A stretch of DNA of 38,902 nt from the NCBI GenBank assembly GCA_030450335.1, contig JAKDIS010000009.1:1-38902 (forward strand), given 5' to 3'. The notes below the pieces were generated by a model. The model was not told where the DNA came from. It did not search any database and saw only the letters and a program-made list of their open reading frames with translations. This document shows positions 32,444-38,902 of this stretch, one piece after another. The translations under genes and the position numbers were made by a program. This stretch comes from Corynebacterium sp. Lineage in GTDB: Bacteria; Actinomycetota; Actinomycetes; Mycobacteriales; Mycobacteriaceae. Every line of letters starts with the position of its first letter. Positions within the stretch are counted from its first letter, which is position 1.

Positions 32444-33355
32444 GTGGAACATGAGAACAGCACGGGCGTCCGACTGCTCGGCCCCGGCGACATCCGGGAG
32501 CTGGCGGCGGAGCTCGACGTCACCCCGACCAAGCGCCTGGGCCAGAACTTCGTCATCGACCCGAACACGGTCCGCCGGATCGTCTCGGCCGCCGAGGTGG
32601 GGGAGCATGACCATGTCGTGGAGGTGGGCCCGGGGCTCGGGTCGCTGACCCTGGCGCTGCTGGAGTCCGTCGGACAGGTCACCGCCGTGGAGATCGACAA
32701 GCGCCTGGCCGGACGGCTGGAGCAGACCGTCGGCGAGTTCGCGCCCTCGCGTGCCGACGACCTCACGGTGCTCACCGCCGACGCGCTCACCCTGACCGGC
32801 GGGGAGATCGCGGAGCCCACCGCGCTGGTCGCCAACCTGCCCTACAACGTCTCCGTGCCGGTGCTGCTGCACCTGCTGGAGGTGTTCCCCAGCATCCGTC
32901 GGGTGCTGGTGATGGTGCAGCTGGAGGTCGCCGACCGTCTCGCCGCGGACCCCGGTAGCCGCGTCTACGGGGTTCCCAGCGTGAAGGCCGGTTTCCACGG
33001 CCGGGTGCGCAAGGCCGGCACGATCGGCAAGAACGTGTTCTGGCCGGCGCCCAAGATCGACTCGGGCCTGGTGCGCGTCGACCGCTGGGACGACTCCGAC
33101 CGCCCGTGGCAGGCACAGCTGGAGGAACTGGGGGAGGACGCGCTGCGCCGTGAGGTCTTCGCCGTCACCGACGCCGCCTTCCTGCAGCGCCGCAAGACCT
33201 TGCGTGCGGCGCTGTCCGGTTACTTCGGTTCCGGCCCGGCGGCCGAGGAGGTGCTGACCCGGGCGGGCATCGACCCGCGCGAGCGTGGGGAGAAGCTGGA
33301 CTCCGCAGCCTTCGTGGACCTGGCGGTGGCGTCGTTGGCGGGCAGGAACTCATGA
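32444..33355 (+). CDS. rsmA: 16S rRNA (adenine(1518)-N6/adenine(1519)-N6)-dimethyltransferase
   Basis: This 303-aa KsgA enzyme dimethylates the two adenines of the 3' terminal hairpin of 16S rRNA. It shows [13 protein letters not shown] at the start, the SAM loop [20 protein letters not shown], the catalytic motif NLPYN, and RRKTLRAAL near the C-terminus. The start is GTG 32444. Its stop overlaps the ispE start (ATGA), so the two are coupled, as in other actinobacteria. Confidence 0.97.
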   Translation: MEHENSTGVRLLGPGDIRELAAELDVTPTKRLGQNFVIDPNTVRRIVSAAEVGEHDHVVEVGPGLGSLTLALLESVGQVTAVEIDKRLAGRLEQTVGEFAPSRADDLTVLTADALTLTGGEIAEPTALVANLPYNVSVPVLLHLLEVFPSIRRVLVMVQLEVADRLAADPGSRVYGVPSVKAGFHGRVRKAGTIGKNVFWPAPKIDSGLVRVDRWDDSDRPWQAQLEELGEDALRREVFAVTDAAFLQRRKTLRAALSGYFGSGPAAEEVLTRAGIDPRERGEKLDSAAFVDLAVASLAGRNS

Positions 33356-34395
33356 CGGTCGGACGTTCCGTCACCGCCACCGCCCAGGGCAAGGTCAACC
33401 TGCACCTGGCCGTCGGTGACGCCCGCGACGACGGCTACCACGAGCTGCGCACCGTCTTCCAGGCACTGGACCTCACCGAGTCCGTCACGCTCACCGTGGC
33501 GGGCGTCCACGAGGGTGTGCCGGACGACCTGGCCGAGCTCATCGGCTCCTTCACCGTCACCGGACGCGACGCCACGAAGGTGCCGGTGGGCGATCAGCTG
33601 GCCGACAACCTCGCCGTGCGCGGCGTCCTGAGCGTCCTGGAGCACTACCGTGACGGGCTCGCCGGCGTGCCGGCGGCGTCCTTCCCCGTACTGGACGTGC
33701 TGGTCGACAAGGGTGTACCCGTCGCCGGCGGCATGGCCGGCGGCTCGGCGGACGCGGCGGCGGCGATGGTCGCCACCCGCGAGATCATGCACGGCCCCGG
33801 CTTCGACCGCGTGCCGCGTCCGGACGACGACACCCTCGCCGTGCTCGCCGCCGACATCGGGGCCGACGTGCCCTTCTGCCTCACCGGCGGCACCGCCCTC
33901 GGCCAGAACCGGGGGGACGTCCTGGTGCCGGTGCTCACCCGCGGCACCTACCACTGGGCGCTGGCGATGGACCCGCGCGGCCTGTCGACCGCGGACGTCT
34001 TCGCCCGGCTCGACGAGCAGCGCGCGGCCTCAGCCCGCGGCGAGCGTCCCGACCTGCGCGCCGAGGGGCCCGAGGGTGCCCAGCGCGCGATCCTCACCGG
34101 CGACGTCGACGAGCTCGCCCGCCACCTCGACTCCGCGGTTGTCAACGACCTGCAGGCCCCGGCGATCAGCCTCAGCCCGGACCTGCGTGGCACGCTGGCC
34201 GCCGGACGCGACGCCGGAGCGTTGGCCTGCCTGGTGTCCGGTTCCGGGCCGACGGTGGCGATGCTGTGCCGCGACCGCGGCCACGCGGTCGACGTCGCGA
34301 CTACGCTGGCGGCGGAGGGCGTCGGCGGCCGTGCCGTAGCGACCACCACCGCGGCGTCCTGCCGACACGGGGCGCGTATCGTAGCTGGGGCGTAA
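33352..34395 (+). CDS. ispE: 4-diphosphocytidyl-2-C-methyl-D-erythritol kinase
   Basis: The 347-aa GHMP kinase phosphorylates CDP-methylerythritol in the MEP pathway to isoprenoids. Motifs are [23 protein letters not shown] at the N-terminus (substrate lysine and histidine), the ATP loop [17 protein letters not shown] at about residues 123-139, and [13 protein letters not shown] near the C-terminus. It is somewhat longer than the typical 290-315 aa because of insertions and an extended tail. The ATG overlaps the rsmA stop. Confidence 0.96.
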   Translation: MTVGRSVTATAQGKVNLHLAVGDARDDGYHELRTVFQALDLTESVTLTVAGVHEGVPDDLAELIGSFTVTGRDATKVPVGDQLADNLAVRGVLSVLEHYRDGLAGVPAASFPVLDVLVDKGVPVAGGMAGGSADAAAAMVATREIMHGPGFDRVPRPDDDTLAVLAADIGADVPFCLTGGTALGQNRGDVLVPVLTRGTYHWALAMDPRGLSTADVFARLDEQRAASARGERPDLRAEGPEGAQRAILTGDVDELARHLDSAVVNDLQAPAISLSPDLRGTLAAGRDAGALACLVSGSGPTVAMLCRDRGHAVDVATTLAAEGVGGRAVATTTAASCRHGARIVAGA

Positions 34396-34427
34396 CACCC
34401 CCACCGAGAGGATCCCCCCGAACCGCC

Positions 34428-36281
34428 ATGGCAACACCGGTCAACCTGATCAACCTGGAGAACGTCGAGAAGTCCTACGGTCTCAAGACCCTGCTGGACA
34501 AGGTCAGCCTGGGCGTGAACTCCGACGACCGTATCGGCGTCGTCGGCCTGAACGGTGGCGGCAAGTCCACCCTGCTGCGGGTCCTCTCCGGCGACGACAC
34601 CGCCGACGCCGGCCGGGTGTCGCGGAACAACGACCTGCGCATGGCACGCGTCTCGCAGGACGTCGACCTCGCCGGCGACACCGTCGGCGCGTCCGTCCTG
34701 GAACCGCTGGGCCTGCAGACCTACGAGTGGGCCTCGGACCCGCGGGTGCGTGAGGTGCTGCACGGCCTCGGCGTCGCCGAGCTGGGGGAGGGCGGCCTGG
34801 ACACCCCGGTGGCCGGGCTCTCCGGCGGCGAGCGCCGTCGCGTGGGCCTCGCCGCGGCGCTGGTGAGGGACCTGGACCTGCTGATCCTCGACGAGCCGAC
34901 GAACCACCTGGACGTCGAGGGTGTGCAGTGGCTGGCGTCGCACCTGCTGTCGCGGCGCTGCGCGCTGATCGTGGTCACCCACGACCGTTGGTTCCTCGAC
35001 ACCGTCGCCAACCACACCTGGGAGGTCCATGACGGGGTCGTGGACGTCTACGAGGGTGGTTACAACGACTGGACGTTCGCCCGCGCCGAGCGTGCCCGGC
35101 AGGCCGACGCCGCCGAGCAGCGCCGCGCCAACCTGGCGCGCAAGGAGTTGGCGTGGCTGCGTCGTGGCGCGCCGGCCCGCACGTCCAAGCCGCGCTACCG
35201 CATCGAGGCGGCCGAGGCGTTGATCCAGGACGTCCCCGCCCCGCGCGACTCCGTGGAGCTGATGAGTTTCGCCACCCGGCGCCTGGGCAAGAAGGTCATC
35301 GAGCTCGAGGACGCCACCGTGGCCACCCCGGACGGCCGACCCCTGGTCGAGGACCTGACCTGGCGGCTGAACCCCGGCGAACGCATCGGCCTGGTCGGTG
35401 TGAACGGCTCGGGCAAGACCACGTTGCTGCGCACCCTGGCCGGCGAGAACCCGCTGGCGGCGGGGCGTCGGGTCGAGGGACGCACGGTGAAGATCGGCTG
35501 GTTGCGCCAGGAGCTCGACGACCTCGACCCCGCCCGCCGGCTGCTCGACGCGGTGGAGGACGTGGCCTCCCGGGTGCAGATCGGCGACAAGGAGCTCACC
35601 GCCTCGCAGATGGCCGAGCGGCTGGGCTTCTCCTCGAAGCGTCAGCGCACCCCGGTCGGTGACCTCTCCGGTGGCGAGCGCCGCCGACTGCAGCTGACCC
35701 GTGTGCTCATGGCGGAGCCGAACGTGCTGCTGCTCGACGAGCCCACCAATGACCTGGACATCGACACCCTGCAGGAACTCGAGAGTCTGCTGGACGGCTG
35801 GGCCGGGACCATGGTCGTGATCTCCCACGACCGCTACCTCGTGGAGCGGATCTGCGACTCCACCTGGGCGCTGTTCGGCGACGGGCGGCTGACGAACCTG
35901 CCCGGCGGGATCTCCCAGTACCTGGACCGGCGTGCCGAGCAGGCCGCCCTGGAGAACCGGCACACCGGCAACATGGCGCTCGGCGGGGCGTCCGACAAGA
36001 CGGCTGAACCTGCAGCCCCGACCGCGCCGGCGTTGTCCGCGCAGGAGGACCGCGCGCTGTCCAAGGAGCTCGGCGCGCTGGAGCGCAAGATGTCCAAGGT
36101 GCAGGCGAACGTGGACGACCTGAACCGCCGTATGGCGGAGGCCTCGGCCCCGGCGGACGGCAACATCGACACCGCGCTGCTGTCGGAACTGGACACGAAA
36201 CTGTCCGCTGCCAGGGACGAGCACGAGGAACTGGAGATGAGCTGGCTCGAGGTCGCCGAGCGCAGGGAGACCGGCTGCTAG
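34428..36281 (+). CDS. ABC-F family ATPase (Uup/EttA-like)
   Basis: The 617-aa soluble protein has two ABC ATPase domains and no membrane part: Walker A GLNGGGKST (residues 40-48) and GVNGSGKTT (about 324-332), signatures LSGGERRRVGLA and LSGGERRRLQLT, and Walker B ILDEPTNHLD and LLDEPTNDLD. Between the domains is an arginine-rich linker (ARKELAWLRRGAPARTSKPR). A C-terminal coiled-coil (about 535-615) follows an alanine/proline stretch, which is a Uup-like feature. ABC-F proteins bind the ribosomal E site and rescue or regulate translation; some give antibiotic resistance. The linker does not allow an assignment to a resistance type. ATG 34428 follows a GAGAGGA at a long 15-nt distance, so the start is moderately sure. 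Confidence 0.92.
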   Translation: MATPVNLINLENVEKSYGLKTLLDKVSLGVNSDDRIGVVGLNGGGKSTLLRVLSGDDTADAGRVSRNNDLRMARVSQDVDLAGDTVGASVLEPLGLQTYEWASDPRVREVLHGLGVAELGEGGLDTPVAGLSGGERRRVGLAAALVRDLDLLILDEPTNHLDVEGVQWLASHLLSRRCALIVVTHDRWFLDTVANHTWEVHDGVVDVYEGGYNDWTFARAERARQADAAEQRRANLARKELAWLRRGAPARTSKPRYRIEAAEALIQDVPAPRDSVELMSFATRRLGKKVIELEDATVATPDGRPLVEDLTWRLNPGERIGLVGVNGSGKTTLLRTLAGENPLAAGRRVEGRTVKIGWLRQELDDLDPARRLLDAVEDVASRVQIGDKELTASQMAERLGFSSKRQRTPVGDLSGGERRRLQLTRVLMAEPNVLLLDEPTNDLDIDTLQELESLLDGWAGTMVVISHDRYLVERICDSTWALFGDGRLTNLPGGISQYLDRRAEQAALENRHTGNMALGGASDKTAEPAAPTAPALSAQEDRALSKELGALERKMSKVQANVDDLNRRMAEASAPADGNIDTALLSELDTKLSAARDEHEELEMSWLEVAERRETGC

Positions 36282-36325
36282 ACTCACTAGCCATACATGA
36301 CGTTGACGTGCGTGGAGGCTGAGTG

Positions 36326-38155
36326 GTGCAGGTGGTTCAGGACGACAACTCGCCCGACTTCCCCGGAGTGATCGTCCGGCAGGACCACGGGGCGAAGCCC
36401 GAGCCGGAGCACCGGGGGTTCCTGCGCGGCCTGATGGAGCCCAGCACGTGGGGGCTGGTGGTCGGTGCGTTGATGTTCGCGCTGTCGCTGACCCCCTCGC
36501 TGCTGACGCGTGACTGGTTGTTCCAGGGCGTGGCCGCCGGGCTGTCGGCGGCGACGGGCCACCTGGTCGGCGTGGTGCTCCAGTGGGTGTGGGTCCTGTG
36601 GATCCGCGACCTGGTGGAGCCGCTGATCACCGTGGTGACCCGGGGGCGGACGATTCCGCCGCGGTGGCGTCCGCGGCTGCGGGTCGCGCTGATCGCGGTC
36701 ATCGTGGTCGCGCTGCTGGTGTGGATCCTCTTCGCGGTGCAGTGGCAGCAGCAGATCGCCGACATCATGGGCGACGAGGCATACTCCGCCGGCGAGTTCC
36801 TGAAGGTGCTGCCGGTCGGCCTGCTGCTGTGGGTGGGTTTCTACCTGGTGGGCAAGATCGTGGTGCGCGGCACGGTGCTGCTGGCACGCGCGGTACCCGG
36901 CCAGCACACCCGGTACGGCCTGAAGCTGCTGGTGTCGTGGGCGGTCGTCGGTGTGGTCACGGTGTTCGTGGCCGACCAGATCCTGCCGGGCACGATCCTG
37001 CGGGTCAGCGAGCGGATCTTCTCGGTGCGCGACCAGGAGATCCGCGAGGACCTGGTGGAGCCCACGGTCCCGGAGCGCAGTGGCGGGCCGGGGTCGCTGA
37101 ACGAGTGGGAGGACCTCGGTGCCTACGGCACGCGGTTCACCGCGCTGGGCCTGTACAAGGACCAGCTCGAGGAGCTGACGGGACGTCCCGCCGAGGAGCC
37201 GATCCGGGTGTACGCCGGGTTGAGCAACGGCGACACCGACCGCGCGCGTGCCCTGAACGTGGTCGACGAGTTGGAGCGCACCAACGCCCAGGACCGTGAG
37301 GCGTTGATGGTCGCGCCGACGACGGGCACGGGGTGGGTGAACCCCACCGCCGCGCAGGCGTTCGAGTTGATGTTCGACGGGAACACCGCCATCGCCGCCG
37401 ACCAGTACTCCTACCTGCCGAGCGCGTTGCAGTTCATCACGGACCGCAACCGGGTGCGCGAGGCCGGCAAGGAGCTGATCGACGCGGTCGCCGACTGGTG
37501 GGAGCGCCTGCCGGCGGACAACCGTCCGAAGCTCTACGTGTACGGCGAGTCCCTGGGCACCACGGCCGGCGAGGGCGGGTTCTCCGGTGTGCGTGACATC
37601 GCCTCCACGGTGGACGGTGTGCTGTGGTTGGGCCCGCCGAACAGCAACGAGCTGTGGCGGGACTTCGTGACGCGTCGTGACCCGGGGACCCGTGAGGTGG
37701 ACCCGGAGTACTCCGGCGGCATGATGGTGCGGTTCGCGGAGAACTCCGAGCAGATCCAGCGGTGGATCAACGACCCGGAGGACGGCGGCACGTCCTGGGA
37801 CGGTTCGCGTGTGCTCTACGTCCAGCACCCCTCGGACCCGGTGGTGTGGTGGTCGCCGAACCTGCTGTTCCGCGAGCCGGACTGGCTGAAGGAGCCGCCG
37901 GGCTTCGACCGGTCGCCGACGATGCAGTGGATGCCGATCGTCACCTTCTGGCAGGTGACGTTGGACCTGCCGCGTGCGGGCAACGTGCCCAACGGGCACG
38001 GCCACAACTACGGCACCTCCGTGCTGGACGGTCTGGTGGCGGTGGCGGGGGAGGACCGCTTCTCCGTCGACGACGTGGAGCGGTTGCGCGTGCAGCTGGA
38101 CGATGCGATGGAGAACCAGGGCCCGGAGAAGGAGGTCGGTGTCGACAACGGGTGA
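36326..38155 (+). CDS. membrane alpha/beta-hydrolase (Abhydrolase_9 / DUF2319 family)
   Basis: The 609-aa protein has an N-terminal membrane domain of about five helices (about residues 36-235, e.g. LVVGALMFALSLTPSLLTRDW and LIAVIVVALLVWILFAV). A hydrolase domain on the other side follows, with DLGAYGTRFTALGL, VAPTTGTGWVNP and the nucleophile elbow GESLGT (Ser409). WLGPPNSNELW follows, then QHPSDPVVWW (likely acid) and GHGHNYG (likely His). This two-part layout matches actinobacterial PF15420-PF10081 proteins, whose natural substrate is, as far as I know, not established. Lipid or peptidoglycan-linked esters are guesses. GTG 36326 is chosen for its 7-nt distance to GGAGG (36314-36318); GTG 36323 is also possible. 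Confidence 0.85.
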   Translation: MQVVQDDNSPDFPGVIVRQDHGAKPEPEHRGFLRGLMEPSTWGLVVGALMFALSLTPSLLTRDWLFQGVAAGLSAATGHLVGVVLQWVWVLWIRDLVEPLITVVTRGRTIPPRWRPRLRVALIAVIVVALLVWILFAVQWQQQIADIMGDEAYSAGEFLKVLPVGLLLWVGFYLVGKIVVRGTVLLARAVPGQHTRYGLKLLVSWAVVGVVTVFVADQILPGTILRVSERIFSVRDQEIREDLVEPTVPERSGGPGSLNEWEDLGAYGTRFTALGLYKDQLEELTGRPAEEPIRVYAGLSNGDTDRARALNVVDELERTNAQDREALMVAPTTGTGWVNPTAAQAFELMFDGNTAIAADQYSYLPSALQFITDRNRVREAGKELIDAVADWWERLPADNRPKLYVYGESLGTTAGEGGFSGVRDIASTVDGVLWLGPPNSNELWRDFVTRRDPGTREVDPEYSGGMMVRFAENSEQIQRWINDPEDGGTSWDGSRVLYVQHPSDPVVWWSPNLLFREPDWLKEPPGFDRSPTMQWMPIVTFWQVTLDLPRAGNVPNGHGHNYGTSVLDGLVAVAGEDRFSVDDVERLRVQLDDAMENQGPEKEVGVDNG

Positions 38156-38457
38156 TCCGGGCCGACGCTGACTGAATTCAGTATGAGCATATAGCCATTT
38201 CTGCATCACTATTCTGACCTGGACCTACGGGTAGCGTCAGGACGGCGACCATTCGCGACCTGCCGTTGCAGCCCGTGTCCCCCGGGCGACCGATTGCTTA
38301 AGTGCCATGAACAGTGCCTATGGATAGTCAAGCCCCCTTTTTGGGGTGTGTAGTTTGGCTTGTCTAACACATGAACAACTCAGTCGGTAGGCTATGTGAT
38401 GCAGCGAGGTTAATCCTTCGCTGTGAACCTCATATACTTCTATCGAAAGGCATCATC
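38156..38457. promoter_or_regulatory. 302-bp intergenic region with inverted repeats and the promoter of the 32-aa gene
   Basis: No gene other than a possible N-terminal extension from ATG 38371 is seen. ACTGAATTCAGT at 38171-38182 is a perfect 12-bp palindrome. AGTCAAGCC (38326-38334) and GGCTTGTCT (38357-38365) form a 9-bp inverted repeat with one mismatch, enclosing CCCC-TTTTT-GGGG. The probable promoter of the small gene is TTAATC (38410-38415) with TATACT (38433-38438) and a 17-bp spacer. Base composition is clearly less GC-rich than in the genes to the left. Confidence 0.5.
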
Positions 38458-38556
38458 ATGCTGGACATCATCGGCACCATCGTCAACTCCATCGGCGACT
38501 TCTTCAACGAGGCCATCGAGCTCGTCACCGGCTCCATCGCTGGCGCTGGCGAGTAA
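38458..38556 (+). CDS. 32-residue acidic amphipathic peptide, possibly a small mycomembrane porin (PorA/PorH-like)
   Basis: ATG 38458 is preceded by GAAAGG at an ideal 7-nt spacing and by a TATACT -10 element. It is followed by a perfect terminator, so the transcript seems built for this gene. The peptide starts MLDIIGTIVNSIGDFF and ends SIAGAGE. It has no Lys, Arg, Cys or Pro, five acidic residues, and hydrophobic residues spaced as in an amphipathic helix. C. glutamicum porins PorA and PorH are likewise very small, acidic and free of signal peptides; PorH contains a similar SILNFFDNF stretch. A secreted toxin- or modulin-like peptide is another possibility. An in-frame ATG at 38371 would give 61 aa but lies upstream of the promoter. 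Confidence 0.65.
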   Translation: MLDIIGTIVNSIGDFFNEAIELVTGSIAGAGE

Positions 38557-38574
38557 TTCGCACTAGCGACGTTG

Positions 38575-38604
38575 GCCCCCGCACCTCGGTGCGGGGGCTT
38601 TCTG
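38575..38604 (+). terminator. rho-independent terminator of the 32-aa gene
   Basis: GCCCCCGCAC (38575-38584) and GTGCGGGGGC (38589-38598) pair perfectly around a CTCG tetraloop and are followed by TTTCTG. It begins 19 bp after the stop codon. Confidence 0.9.
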
Positions 38605-38656
38605 TATGTCCGTGTGGGGAATAGGTACGTTCCCCGACATAAGGTATGTTTAACAT

Positions 38657-38765
38657 GTGCGGACGTGATGAACCCGCACGGAGAGCACATCTTCGTGTGT
38701 GCCTGCCTTTCGCGAATCCGCGCACCGGGCCCCTGATGAACGGGGCTGGTGCGCGGATTCTTTTA
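38657..38765 (+). ncRNA. putative small structured RNA with terminator
   Basis: TATGTT at 38645-38650 could be a -10 element, and GGGGAA (38616-38621) / TTCCCC (38630-38635) form an inverted repeat upstream. The transcript would then fold into three hairpins: GTGCGG / CCGCAC (38657-38679), GCACA / TGTGC (38685-38702), and a 13-bp perfect stem, GAATCCGCGCACC (38714-38726) with GGTGCGCGGATTC (38748-38760), followed by TTTTAT. The octamer TGATGAAC occurs in the loop of the first (38666-38673) and of the last hairpin (38734-38741). No convincing reading frame is present. An attenuator for the downstream gene is an alternative. Confidence 0.5.
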
Positions 38766-38785
38766 TCGTTCCAGCTGTTCAGGAA

Positions 38786-38827
38786 GGTGAACGCCGATCG
38801 TTTTCACCCCAAACGGGGGTATATAGT
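38786..38827 (+). promoter_or_regulatory. promoter region of the gene at the right edge
   Basis: TATAGT (38822-38827) inside TATATAGT is a good -10 element. GGTGAA (38786-38791) and TTCACC (38803-38808) form an inverted repeat across the -35 area, and CCCC-AAAC-GGGG lies between it and the -10. A leader of about 50 nt would precede the ATG at 38885. Confidence 0.45.
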
Positions 38828-38884
38828 CTTCCCCATGTAACAACAGCGGGACTTTCATCGGTATCGTTCCTGTAGCAGCGAGGC

Positions 38885-38902
38885 ATGAGCAACGCCGCAG
38901 AA
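38885..38902 (+). CDS. start of an unidentified gene, cut by the window end
   Basis: ATG 38885 opens a frame reading MSNAAE to the window edge. It lies about 50 nt after a probable transcription start. GAGG ends only one base before the ATG, which is a poor spacing, so the start could be further right. Nothing can be said about function. Confidence 0.3.

Noticed and set aside
38371..38457. N-terminal extension of the 32-aa peptide to 61 aa from ATG 38371
   Set aside because: The extension lies across the TATACT promoter and the GAAAGG ribosome site that fit ATG 38458, and it has no ribosome site of its own.
38646..38840. 64-aa frame across the putative small RNA
   Set aside because: It runs through both arms of a perfect terminator and a promoter, has no ribosome site and shows no protein-like pattern.

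Overview
The window is one continuous stretch of a high-GC actinobacterial chromosome, almost certainly a Corynebacterium or close mycolate-containing relative. The evidence is a gene order shared with Mycobacterium tuberculosis (about Rv0979-Rv1011) and C. glutamicum: cysteine-poor ribosomal proteins, MprA-type regulator, HtrA/PepD, MoaB/Mog, MscL, 5-FTHF cyclo-ligase, GalU, MoeA-like Glp, RimJ, GlpR, protein O-mannosyltransferase, RsmI, MetG, TatD, RpfB, RsmA and IspE. Organism and synteny statements come from memory of these genomes, not from a search. No tRNA, rRNA, CRISPR, prophage or complete insertion sequence was seen.

Left part (1-9088): an acyl-CoA / fatty-acid utilisation region. 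It holds a CitE-like lyase (cut by the window edge), two AMP-forming acyl-CoA ligases, a phytoene-desaturase-like FAD oxidoreductase, a thiolase, an acyl-CoA dehydrogenase broken by one extra base in a homopolymer, and a TIGR03084-type protein. The TIGR03084 protein and the dehydrogenase form a minus-strand operon that diverges from the second ligase across an AT-rich control region. An AEC-type permease (9103-10083) and an RDD membrane protein (10156-10830) follow.

Ribosomal block (10978-12805): rpmB-rpmG-rpsN-rpsR on the minus strand diverge from rpmE-rpmF on the plus strand. All six proteins are of the type without zinc-ribbon cysteines. Then come an OmpR-type regulator with no partner kinase, the membrane serine protease, a Mog-type protein overlapping a 57-aa conserved-looking gene, and, on the minus strand, mscL and the folate enzyme.

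Centre (17589-23220): galU, then glp-rimJ-glpR (a gephyrin-like protein and its membrane receptor in cell division, as described for C. glutamicum), then doxX overlapping a zinc-finger membrane protein. The Glp protein lacks the usual MoeA lysine motif, which fits a structural rather than enzymatic role.

Right part (23191-38155): pmt diverges from rsmI; then a BCCT osmolyte transporter, metG-tenA-tatD, rpfB behind three 11-bp-phased repeats that look like MtrA boxes, rsmA-ispE with overlapping ends, an ABC-F ATPase and a membrane alpha/beta-hydrolase. Several genes have a TANNNT -10 element 6-8 nt before the start codon and no Shine-Dalgarno, i.e. probable leaderless transcripts.

The last 750 bases are unlike the rest. 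They are less GC-rich, full of inverted repeats, and contain a well-signalled gene for a 32-residue acidic amphipathic peptide (porin-like) with its own promoter and terminator. A probable small structured RNA with the same octamer in two hairpin loops follows, and then a promoter facing a gene that runs off the window. This is the best place to look for something undescribed.
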